Assembly: GCA_964587755.1 (NCBI GenBank)
Contig: CAZPMC010000001.1
Span: 62,001 to 126,000 of the forward strand
Reading direction: 5' to 3'
Source of the DNA: CAZPMC01 sp964587755
GTDB taxonomy: Bacteria > Bacillota > Clostridia > Acetivibrionales > DTU013
Length of the DNA stretch: 64,000 nucleotides
Below the pieces are notes generated by a model. The model was given only the letters and a program-made list of their open reading frames with translations, was not told the DNA's origin and did no database searches. The translations under genes and the position numbers were made by a program. Shown here one piece after another: positions 1 to 7,155 of the stretch; the stretch's first letter is position 1, and each line of letters starts with the position of its first letter.

Positions 1-1
1 C

Positions 2-1129
2 CTTATCAACTTTAAAAATCCTTTCGTAGGTGTGCTAATAGGAGCAATATTTACAGCAATTATTCAAAGCTCATCTGCTTCAATTGGTATTCTGCAGACT
101 TTTGCAGCGATAGGACTGATAGGACTGGATTCCGCAGTATATGTTATTCTGGGGCAGAATATCGGCACATGCGTTACCGCCATAATCTCCGCAATCGGCA
201 CAAATACGAATTCAAAGCGTACTGCGGGAGTACACCTGATGTTTAATATTTTAGGTACAGTTATATATTTAATCTTGCTTGCTATTTTCCCCTCAATAGT
301 TTCACTGGTAGAATCCTTGTCACCCCATAATGCTTCAAGACAGATTGCCAACTTCCATACTGTCTTCAATGTGTCTGTTACAATACTTCTTTTCCCCTTT
401 GCAAATCTTATGGTAAAGCTTATAAAACGAATAATTCCTGATAAAGCAAGAGCAGGCTATGTTGAGCAAAAACTTGTGTATCTTGATGAAAGAATTGCCC
501 AAACCCCTTCTATTGCATTAAAGCAGACCTTAAAAGAAGTGAGCCGTATGGGTAAAATCACGAGTGAGAACCTACAAAGGGCTCTTGATGCATTCTTTAG
601 CAACGATGAATCAAAGGCGGCAAAAGTACTTGAGGTGGAAAAAACAATTGACTTTCTTACAAACGGTATTGCAAATTACCTTATAGAATTCAAAGGGTTG
701 AATCTGTCTGAAAATGATTTGAAAATAATGGGCAGCCTGCACCATGTAATAATCGATATGGAGCGAATAGGTGACCACGCTGAAAACATCGCCGAATTTA
801 CATTTACACTTTCCGAAAAGCGGGCCTGCTTAAGTCAGGAAGCAGAAATGGAGCTTCGGACAATGTCCAAAAGAACTGTCGAAATGCTCAATACTGCATT
901 GGAAGTTTTTGATAGCAGAGATGTTAGCAGATTAAGCAGCATAGAAAATGTAGAGCAAGAAATCGACAACATGAAAAAAGAATATATAAGCAACCACATT
1001 GAAAGACTCCAGATAAAAGAATGCGACCCGCAGGTGGGAGTCATATTTACAAACATGATTTCAACCTTTGAAAGAATTGCAGACCATGCAGATAATATTG
1101 CTCTGTCGCTTTTAGGAGAGGAATATTAA
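2..1129 (+). CDS. Na/phosphate cotransporter family protein with C-terminal PhoU repeats (5' truncated by window edge)
   Basis: The frame is open to the left edge, so the true start lies outside the window; the GTG at 32 is internal. The first ~130 visible residues are hydrophobic and contain the QSSSAS signature of the NptA/PNaS (SLC34-like) family, followed by a GQNIGTCVTA segment typical of the second inverted transport repeat. The C-terminal ~200 residues are a helical cytoplasmic PhoU-type domain, with two telltale repeats, MERIGDHAENI and FERIADHADNI. Known members move phosphate or another anion with sodium, and the PhoU part probably gates or senses. The substrate cannot be told from sequence. 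No terminator is obvious after the stop. Confidence 0.85.
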   Translation, partial: LINFKNPFVGVLIGAIFTAIIQSSSASIGILQTFAAIGLIGLDSAVYVILGQNIGTCVTAIISAIGTNTNSKRTAGVHLMFNILGTVIYLILLAIFPSIVSLVESLSPHNASRQIANFHTVFNVSVTILLFPFANLMVKLIKRIIPDKARAGYVEQKLVYLDERIAQTPSIALKQTLKEVSRMGKITSENLQRALDAFFSNDESKAAKVLEVEKTIDFLTNGIANYLIEFKGLNLSENDLKIMGSLHHVIIDMERIGDHAENIAEFTFTLSEKRACLSQEAEMELRTMSKRTVEMLNTALEVFDSRDVSRLSSIENVEQEIDNMKKEYISNHIERLQIKECDPQVGVIFTNMISTFERIADHADNIALSLLGEEY

Positions 1130-1257
1130 GAATATTTGTTGAATCTTTTTTTTGTTGTCAACTATGTACATGTTAAGCGTTGTCATGCTCGGTGCTTTTG
1201 AAATGATGTTTCTTGTCACCGGGTTTATACCTCTGTACTCATTTTTAAGTAATATCA

Positions 1258-1518
1258 GCTACAGGCCTTGAACTGTCTCAACAGATCTTAGGTATCTTTA
1301 GAAAAAAGCTGGCTGAAAAACCGGAACTCAATGACAAAATCACTCTTGTATATGGTGATATGTCTGACTTTCACCACTTTCCTGTATCCGTGAGCATTTG
1401 GAGGACGATGGTGTTTTCATTGTCAATGTGTTCAATCCATATCCAGTAATGGACGAAAGCCTATGACGTTACCTATCCCGATGGAAGGACGAAGCGCATT
1501 GTCGATGATCTGAAGTAA
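1258..1518 (+). pseudogene. remnant of a SAM-dependent methyltransferase
   Basis: Three reading frames each carry a piece of a class I methyltransferase. From 1258 one frame reads ATGLELSQQILGIF followed by ITLVYGDMSDF, matching motifs II-III of the family. After ~1380 a second frame reads REHLEDDGVFIVNVFNPYP, the motif IV-V region. A third ends DVTYPDGRTKRIVDDLK with TAA at 1516. The glycine-rich SAM motif I (VLDxGCGTG) is missing upstream, so this is a 5'-truncated and at least twice frameshifted relic. Upstream, 1164-1271 holds a 35-codon hydrophobic ORF with no recognisable family, probably also debris. The rest of 1130-1656 shows nothing else. Confidence 0.75.
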
Positions 1519-1656
1519 TTTATATGTGTTGAAAATAAAGGCCTAGGCCGGAATAGTCATTTGGGTAATTGAACCACCAGGCGTTTTTGCACATCATTGA
1601 GAAGATTAACATATTATATGAAAGGAAACATTATGTAAACAAAGGTGAGTAAAATT

Positions 1657-2331
1657 ATGAGTGACAATAAACATAAAAACCCTCCTTGTACTAAAGAGTT
1701 AGCAAAATGCCCTCCGGAGAAGGTTAAAGCTTCTATAGTGATAAATAACTCCAGTTGCCCGTCGGCAGACAAACAAGGTACTGCTTCAAGCCGCCGGTGC
1801 CCGCCTTCAGAACTGGTCAGAAACGGTGGATTTGAACAACCGGGCATTTTTGAGGCATTTGCTTATTGGAATGGAAGCACATCAAATTTTACTATCCGGT
1901 CCTTTGACCATCCTTATGAAGGAATCGAAGCCGCAGAATTCATATCTAGCCAGACAGATACACTTACTGAAAAAACTGCTGCTTTAACTCAAGAGGTTTC
2001 AGTGACTCCAGGATGTTACCTGATTCTTAGTTTTGCAGATAACTTTCGAAGAGCAGGGGAAGGAGGATTTGATGGCCTCGACATAAGAGCAAGTGTCTTT
2101 TATGAGGAAGAAGGCAACAGAGTTAACCTGATAACTATTGAAATTGGATATAGTGCGGAAGCTGATCAAGCAGGTCAGGGCTATGTTTTCCATCAGAAAG
2201 CTTCAGATATTCCTGTTCCACCTAATGTCAACAATGTTACTGTTGAATTTTTCGTACAGGTGAGAGATGTGGCAGCCGCCGGTAATGCAACCCAATGGCT
2301 GCTTGACGGTGTCTCGTTAAGAGCAATATAA
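1657..2331 (+). CDS. hypothetical protein with a C-terminal jelly-roll-like domain (possible spore-surface or carbohydrate-binding protein)
   Basis: I chose the ATG at 1657 because AAAGGTGAG sits 7 bases upstream; a GTG at 1645 would lie inside that ribosome binding site. The first ~55 residues are polar, Cys/Pro-rich and low in complexity. From about residue 55 a domain begins LVRNGGFEQPGIFEAFAYWNG and runs to LLDGVSLRAI, the opening and closing pattern of beta-sandwich domains of the NTTRR-F1 / carbohydrate-binding-module type seen in Firmicute surface proteins. There is no signal peptide or LPXTG motif. A role on the spore surface is inference only. No operon partner; two REP-like repeats follow the stop immediately. 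Confidence 0.6.
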   Translation: MSDNKHKNPPCTKELAKCPPEKVKASIVINNSSCPSADKQGTASSRRCPPSELVRNGGFEQPGIFEAFAYWNGSTSNFTIRSFDHPYEGIEAAEFISSQTDTLTEKTAALTQEVSVTPGCYLILSFADNFRRAGEGGFDGLDIRASVFYEEEGNRVNLITIEIGYSAEADQAGQGYVFHQKASDIPVPPNVNNVTVEFFVQVRDVAAAGNATQWLLDGVSLRAI

Positions 2332-2385
2332 GAGGGACGGTTCTTGAAAATAGAGATACACAATGCGAGGGACAGTTCTTAAAAA
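2332..2385 (+). repeat. two tandem REP-like sequences (GAGGGACRGTTCTTRAAAA)
   Basis: The 19-base sequence at 2332-2350 recurs at 2367-2385 with two differences. The core GGGAC(G/A)GTTCTT is a dispersed intergenic repeat core known to me from many Clostridia, often tied to RAYT (TnpA_REP) enzymes. No RAYT gene lies in this window. The copies start at the stop codon of the preceding gene. Confidence 0.55.
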
Positions 2386-2482
2386 CAAAGAAAAAGCTCT
2401 TTTCTTTTTGGGTTGCTTTTTAGTTCATATTAAGGTTATACACCAACAGGAAGAGGTATCAGTCTTTTTCCGCTGCAGAAAA

Positions 2483-2854
2483 TTACAATCTCCTGCCGCA
2501 ATAAGGGCAAAAATTAAATTCCTGCGGCACATCGGTTCTACAATTCGGGCAATACTTAAAGGGTAAATAATTGTTAATCCGCCGCAGATTGTCCTTCTTG
2601 ATTTCAGTGTCTGGATTTTTCTCAAATTCCTTACCGACAAAAGGGTCCAACTCATAAAGGCTGCCGCAGCATGAGGTTTTTACAATATACTTAACTTTCC
2701 ACCTGAACATCGGTATGAAAAAAATGTGGAAATATCTGTACGACTTATAAATTTCATATCTGGCTAATCTTCCGCATGAAGGGCATTCAATGTTGTTATA
2801 AGTTCCTATATTCTTATCTTTGTCCTGTATACCAAAAAACGCTATAAAAAACAT
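2483..2854 (-). CDS. small zinc-ribbon protein
   Basis: The 123-residue product starts MFFIAFFGIQDKDK and carries a CPSCG pair near residue 25, a TSCCGS motif in the middle and CPNC...CPYCGRRL at the C-terminus. The first and last pairs form treble-clef or zinc-ribbon knuckles. Similar small clostridial proteins open MFFIxFFGI, so I placed the start at the ATG at 2854; a GTG at 2866 is possible and neither has a strong ribosome binding site. A TTGATA/TATTAT promoter-like pair lies at about 2899-2928. It stands alone and function is unknown; zinc binding is inferred from the cysteines. Confidence 0.7.
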   Translation of the reverse strand: MFFIAFFGIQDKDKNIGTYNNIECPSCGRLARYEIYKSYRYFHIFFIPMFRWKVKYIVKTSCCGSLYELDPFVGKEFEKNPDTEIKKDNLRRINNYLPFKYCPNCRTDVPQEFNFCPYCGRRL

Positions 2855-3001
2855 ATGATTATTCACTCTACTTCTCTATTAGTACTTTATCATACTATAT
2901 AATATAACCATGAAAATAATAATATCAACAAGAAAATAAACCTTCTCCACTGCTCTATACCCTTGCTTAAAATTGCGTTTACCCCTGCTTAGATTTTTAC
3001 C

Positions 3002-3030
3002 TTGACTGTTTGCAGATGATATATTAGAAT
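3002..3030 (+). promoter_or_regulatory. sigma-A promoter of tRNA-Ala
   Basis: TTGACT at 3002-3007, a 17-base spacer and TAGAAT at 3025-3030 lie 17 bases before the mature tRNA. Both boxes differ from consensus by one base. Confidence 0.7.
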
Positions 3031-3047
3031 AGGAATGCAATATTATT

Positions 3048-3123
3048 GGGGGTGTAGCTCACCTGGGAGAGCGCTTGACTGGCAGTCAAGAGGTAAGGGG
3101 TTCGATCCCCCTCATCTCCACCA
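3048..3123 (+). tRNA. tRNA-Ala (anticodon GGC), CCA encoded
   Basis: The 76-base cloverleaf folds with a 7-bp acceptor stem (GGGGGTG with CATCTCC), discriminator A and genomic CCA. The anticodon stem CTTGA/TCAAG closes the loop CTGGCAG, giving anticodon GGC, which reads GCC. The third acceptor pair is G3-U70, the identity element recognised by alanyl-tRNA synthetase, which supports the call independently of the anticodon. The T loop TTCGATC is normal. It has its own promoter and terminator. Confidence 0.95.
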
Positions 3124-3131
3124 CAATTTGT

Positions 3132-3171
3132 CTGAAAGGCCTGATTTATCAGGCTTTTCAGCATTTTTTCT
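3132..3171 (+). terminator. intrinsic terminator of the tRNA-Ala transcript
   Basis: A 13-bp stem, CTGAAAGGCCTGA with TCAGGCTTTTCAG (one G-U pair), closes a TTTA loop at 3132-3161 and is followed by CATTTTTTC. Confidence 0.85.
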
Positions 3172-3186
3172 GACCAAATTTATCAA

Positions 3187-3228
3187 TACAATAAAGCCGT
3201 TGGTTATGAGACCGGCGGCTTTATTGTA
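3187..3228 (+). other. stem-loop in the feoA upstream region
   Basis: A perfect 13-bp stem (TACAATAAAGCCG at 3187-3199 with 3216-3228) encloses a 16-base loop that can form a smaller GGT/ACC hairpin. The sequence after it is AT-rich but lacks a clean T run. It may be a second terminator behind the tRNA or a leader element of the feo genes; the sequence does not decide. Confidence 0.55.
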
Positions 3229-3355
3229 TATTGATTTAAGGGCTTTACTTGTGTTTCCTTTGTTTTGCTTCGGAACAAATTGCATAATACCGACATATCT
3301 TAGGATAGGTATGCATTATCGCACTTCATTAGTTGCCTGTTTGGGGGTTTTGTGG

Positions 3356-3592
3356 ATGGGTGGAAGGCTAATTTCTTTAAGCTCCTTACCGCTGGGAAAT
3401 CAAGCAAGGGTGAGGGCTCTAAAATCCGTAGGCGCAGTCCGGCGCAGAATGCTTGATTTAGGTTTAATTGAAAATACTTTAGTCATTCCTTTACATAAAA
3501 GTCCATCAGGTGACCCTGTTGCATATCTTATCAGAGGTGCAGTTATCGCATTGCGTTTGGAAGATGCTTCTAAAATATTGGTAGAACCATAA
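3356..3592 (+). CDS. feoA: FeoA, small SH3-like ferrous iron transport protein
   Basis: The 78-residue product has the compact FeoA fold pattern: SLPLGNQARVRAL, then RRRMLDLGLIENTLV and a closing IALRLEDASKILVEP. The MLDLG(L/I) turn is the family hallmark. The frame is open far upstream, across the tRNA, but the ATG at 3356 gives the normal family length and follows a GGGGG stretch by 8 bases; an ATG at 3311 is less likely. It lies 42 bases before feoB. In known systems FeoA is a cytoplasmic partner that influences FeoB GTPase or complex activity. No Fur box of the usual TGATAATNATTATCA kind was recognised upstream. Confidence 0.9.
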   Translation: MGGRLISLSSLPLGNQARVRALKSVGAVRRRMLDLGLIENTLVIPLHKSPSGDPVAYLIRGAVIALRLEDASKILVEP

Positions 3593-3634
3593 AGCATTGT
3601 TTTGAACGGTATTTTTTGAGGAGGCTTATACATA

Positions 3635-5746
3635 ATGAGGTCTGCAGAAATGGTTGCAGCTGAACATACCAATAATGTAGTCGCACTTGCAGGCAACCCC
3701 AATGTCGGTAAAAGTACAGTATTCAACTGCCTTACAGGACTTAAGCAACATACTGGAAACTGGCCGGGCAAGACTGTCTCAAGCGCCCGGGGCATCTATC
3801 GTCACAAGGATAAGAGCTTTGTTTTAGTAGATATACCTGGAACCTATTCTCTCATGGCAAATTCTACAGAAGAAGAAATAGCAAGAGATTTTGTGTGCTT
3901 TGGAAATCCCGATGCAGTAGTTGTCGTGGTTGCAGCAACATGCCTTGAAAGAAATCTCAATCTTGTTTTACAAACCCTTGAAATCACTCCAAAAGTGGTT
4001 GTTTGTGTAAATCTGCTGGATGAAGCCGAAAAGAAAAAGGTTAAGGTAAATTTAAGAGAGCTGTCAAATATTCTGGGTGTACCAGTTGTCGGAACTAGTG
4101 CAATAACCGGGAAAGGTTTAAATGAATTAATGGAGGCAGTTTATGAAACCACAAATAAAAAAGCGCCTCCCACTCCTATAAAAATCACCTACGATTCTGC
4201 AATTGAAGAAGCCTTAGATACATTGGAGCAATCAGTTAAGAAAATAGTAGGTGATAGCATTAGCAGCCGCTGGGTATCTCTAAAGCTCCTTGATAAAGAC
4301 ACAACCCTCTTAAAGTCCCTAAAAAGCTATCTGGGTTATGATATATCGAAGGATATTAATGTTTCAAACAGTCTTGCGGATGCGAAAAAAATACTGGCTT
4401 CCGATGAAATCGGGGAATCAAGCTTAAGAGACAGGATTGTCTCAAAGCTAGTGCTCACAGCAGAGGAAATCAGCAGAAAAGTCGTTTCTTACGCCAGATC
4501 CTACAGTAGCAGCACTGACCGCAAAATAGACAGTGTTCTGACATCCAGAACCTTTGGCTTTCCTATTATGATACTTCTTCTGGCTGTAGTATTTTGGATT
4601 ACAATATCAGGTGCAAACTATCCGTCCCAATTGCTGTCTTCCCTGTTTTTCTGGCTCCAAGAGCAATTAGAGATGCTCTTTGTATGGGCTAATGCCCCTC
4701 AATGGGTCACCGGCCTTTTTGTCAACGGAATTTACAGAACTATAGCATGGGTAGTATCGGTAATGCTTCCCCCCATGGCAATTTTCTTTCCGTTGTTTAC
4801 ACTTCTGGAGGACTTAGGGTATCTTCCCCGTGTGGCCTTCAATCTGGATAATTTTTTTAAAAAAGCCCGTGCCCACGGCAAGCAGGCATTGACCATGTGT
4901 ATGGGTTTTGGATGTAATGCTGTCGGAATCACAGGCTGCAGGATCATAGATTCCCCGAGGGAGCGGTTAATTGCAATAATCACTAATAATTTTGTGCCAT
5001 GCAATGGGCGTTTTCCAACATTAATTTCAGTTATCACCATGTTTTTTGCAGGCATGTTTGTAAAACCTTTTCAGTCTATAGTTTCAACTTTGATTTTAAC
5101 AGGCACTATTCTTCTTGGCATTTTCATGACACTGATTATTTCAAAGATATTATCAAAAACAATACTAAATGGACTTCCATCGTCCTTTACTCTTGAGCTG
5201 CCACCTTACAGAAAGCCCCAGGTAGGTAAGGTCATTGTCCGCTCAGTACTTGACAGGACTTTGTTTGTTCTGGGCCGTGCTGTGGCTGTAGCTGCCCCTG
5301 CAGGCTTAATAATATGGCTGATGGCAAATATATATATTGGCAATCTTAGTCTTCTGTCTCATTGTGCAGGCTTTCTCAACCCCTTTGCATCTCTTTTCGG
5401 AATGGACGGTTATATTCTGATGGCTTTTATTTTGGGCTTTCCCGCCAATGAAATAGTCATACCTATTATCATTATGAGCTACATGTCAACAGATAGTATC
5501 CATGAGCTTGAAAGCCTTAATCTGCTCAGAGATTTACTGGTATCCAACGGCTGGACCTGGGTAACAGCCGTATGTGTTATGCTTTTTTCCTTAATGCACT
5601 GGCCTTGTGGCACTACCTGCTGGACAATAAAAAAAGAGACCCAAGGCCTTAAATGGACCTTGGTGTCTATTTTAGTTCCTACGATTTCGGGATTAATAAT
5701 TTGCTTTATTGTCGCTAACCTTGCACGATTAATCGGAATCGGATGA
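3635..5746 (+). CDS. feoB: FeoB, ferrous iron transport GTPase/permease
   Basis: The 703-residue product has an N-terminal G domain with G1 GNPNVGKS (residues 20-27), G3 DIPGTY, G4 NLLD and a GTSAITGKG G5 region. A helical guanine-dissociation-inhibitor-like linker follows to about residue 285. The membrane part contains the two Gate regions; MGFGCNAVGITG and the FVPCNGRFPTL motif are the clostridial version of the conserved Cys segments. It is the channel for Fe2+ uptake. Start ATG 3635 follows GAGGAGG by 10 bases. It forms an operon with feoA; feoC is absent. The last 18 bases overlap the end of folA on the other strand, so the two genes converge without a terminator. Confidence 0.96.
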   Translation: MRSAEMVAAEHTNNVVALAGNPNVGKSTVFNCLTGLKQHTGNWPGKTVSSARGIYRHKDKSFVLVDIPGTYSLMANSTEEEIARDFVCFGNPDAVVVVVAATCLERNLNLVLQTLEITPKVVVCVNLLDEAEKKKVKVNLRELSNILGVPVVGTSAITGKGLNELMEAVYETTNKKAPPTPIKITYDSAIEEALDTLEQSVKKIVGDSISSRWVSLKLLDKDTTLLKSLKSYLGYDISKDINVSNSLADAKKILASDEIGESSLRDRIVSKLVLTAEEISRKVVSYARSYSSSTDRKIDSVLTSRTFGFPIMILLLAVVFWITISGANYPSQLLSSLFFWLQEQLEMLFVWANAPQWVTGLFVNGIYRTIAWVVSVMLPPMAIFFPLFTLLEDLGYLPRVAFNLDNFFKKARAHGKQALTMCMGFGCNAVGITGCRIIDSPRERLIAIITNNFVPCNGRFPTLISVITMFFAGMFVKPFQSIVSTLILTGTILLGIFMTLIISKILSKTILNGLPSSFTLELPPYRKPQVGKVIVRSVLDRTLFVLGRAVAVAAPAGLIIWLMANIYIGNLSLLSHCAGFLNPFASLFGMDGYILMAFILGFPANEIVIPIIIMSYMSTDSIHELESLNLLRDLLVSNGWTWVTAVCVMLFSLMHWPCGTTCWTIKKETQGLKWTLVSILVPTISGLIICFIVANLARLIGIG

Positions 5747-6286
5747 TTCCCGGGCAATATGGGTAATATCCCTTGGCAATTCAACAGGACACCTGTTTTT
5801 GTATTTAATATATCTGAAATCCATACCCTCATATTGGTTAAGCCCGCTTTCAGAAACAATTTCCCAATTTTCAAAAGAGTCAAGGTTCGGAAAACGCCTG
5901 TCAGCTTCAAATTCCCTATAAAACCTTGTGACATACACATGGGTGCAATAGGGTAAAAGCTGCCTGTACACAGACTCTCCCCCGATAATAAATACATCCT
6001 CTGCATTATATCTCAAAAGAGCCGAAAACAGCTCTTCTAGGGAGCGGCAAACTATAAGTCCTTCAATATCAAATTTACCTTTGCTGCTTAAAACTATATT
6101 TACTCTGTCCGTAAGCGGCCTGCCTCCCGGAAGGGACTCAAGGGTTTCCCTCCCCATAACAACAACTTTTCCCTTTGTAGTCTTTGCAAAAAATTTCATA
6201 TCCTCGGGGACCCGCTTTAATAGCTTGCCTTTGTTGCCTATCCCCCAGTTTAAATCCGCAGATAAAATTGCTTTTATTTTTATCAC
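5729..6286 (-). CDS. folA: dihydrofolate reductase
   Basis: The product begins IKIKAILSADLNWGIGNKGKLL, the NADPH/folate-binding opening of DHFR, then has a VVVMGRETLESLPGGRPL loop and IIGGESVYRQLLP, the glycine pair of the cofactor site. It reduces dihydrofolate made by the thymidylate synthase encoded just upstream. I used GTG 6286, four bases after the thyA stop; a TTG at 6301 would overlap thyA. Neither has an ideal ribosome binding site, because AAAGG abuts the GTG. At ~185 residues it is about 20 longer than usual; the extra polar tail (ending RESSDSD) is encoded by DNA that also ends feoB. Confidence 0.93.
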   Translation of the reverse strand: MIKIKAILSADLNWGIGNKGKLLKRVPEDMKFFAKTTKGKVVVMGRETLESLPGGRPLTDRVNIVLSSKGKFDIEGLIVCRSLEELFSALLRYNAEDVFIIGGESVYRQLLPYCTHVYVTRFYREFEADRRFPNLDSFENWEIVSESGLNQYEGMDFRYIKYKNRCPVELPRDITHIARESSDSD

Positions 6287-6290
6287 CCTT

Positions 6291-7121
6291 TCACACCGCA
6301 ACGGGAATGTTTTTAATCTGTGGCCCTCTCACATAATTCTCAAGAGCAAAATCCTCTACTGTAAAATCGTAAAAGTCCTTGACATCACGGTTTATGATAA
6401 ACTTAGGTGCCGGATACTGCTCCCTTCCGATAAGCTCCTTTACAAGAGGTATGTGCCTGTCATAAATATGTGCGTCGGCAATTACGTGGACAAGCTCACC
6501 TGCTTCCAGATCGCTCACTTGTGCAAGCATGTGAATCAAAACGGCATACTGGCACACATTCCAATTATTTGCCACCAGTACATCCTGTGAACGTTGATTC
6601 AATATTCCGTTAAGTTTTTTCCCTGTAACATTAAAGGTCATACTGTATGCACATGGGTACAGGTTCATCTCATGCAGATCACTGTGGTTGTAAAGGTTTG
6701 TAATGATGCGCCTGCTGTAAGGGTTGTGCTTTAAATCATAAAGGACTCTGTCCACCTGGTCAAATTCACCCTCAGGATATTTGTGCTTTACCTTTAGCTG
6801 ATATCCGTAGGCTTTACCTATAGAGCCGGTCTCATCGGCCCAACTGTCCCAAATATGGCTGTTTAAATCTTTTATGTTGTTTGATTTGCGCTGCCATATC
6901 CACAACAGCTCATCAACGGCTGCCTTAAGGTTTGTGCCTCTTAAAGTCAATATGGGAAACTCCTCAGAAAGATCGTATCTATTGACTACACCAAACTTTT
7001 TTATGGTATGGGCAGGCTCTCCGTCTTCCCATACTGCCCTTACATTTTGTCCTTCTGATGACCAGCCGTTTTCTAATATGTCGGTACACATATCGACAAA
7101 TATCTTATCAGCTCTACTCAT
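6291..7121 (-). CDS. thyA: thymidylate synthase (ThyA type)
   Basis: The 276-residue enzyme converts dUMP and methylene-THF to dTMP. The catalytic cysteine is C157 in the NLYPCAYS motif, followed by the QRSQDVLVANNWNVCQY dUMP-binding segment and the C-terminal PVAV that closes over the active site. The sequence (LWIWQ, HIWDSW, GKAYGYQL) looks like the Bacillus/phi3T branch rather than the E. coli branch. Start ATG 7121 has AAGAGG just upstream. The order thrS-thyA-folA with gaps of 34 and 4 bases suggests one transcript, coupling dTMP synthesis to reduction of its dihydrofolate by-product. Confidence 0.95.
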   Translation of the reverse strand: MSRADKIFVDMCTDILENGWSSEGQNVRAVWEDGEPAHTIKKFGVVNRYDLSEEFPILTLRGTNLKAAVDELLWIWQRKSNNIKDLNSHIWDSWADETGSIGKAYGYQLKVKHKYPEGEFDQVDRVLYDLKHNPYSRRIITNLYNHSDLHEMNLYPCAYSMTFNVTGKKLNGILNQRSQDVLVANNWNVCQYAVLIHMLAQVSDLEAGELVHVIADAHIYDRHIPLVKELIGREQYPAPKFIINRDVKDFYDFTVEDFALENYVRGPQIKNIPVAV

Positions 7122-7155
7122 CCTCTTAATACCTCCGCCGGTTCTATTTGGTAAA

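Noticed and set aside
3035..3355. In-frame upstream extension of feoA across tRNA-Ala
   Set aside because: It would translate the tRNA and its terminator; the ATG at 3356 gives the normal FeoA length.
3240..3355. Fur box upstream of feoA
   Set aside because: No TGATAATNATTATCA-like palindrome; only weak ATGCATTATC similarity.
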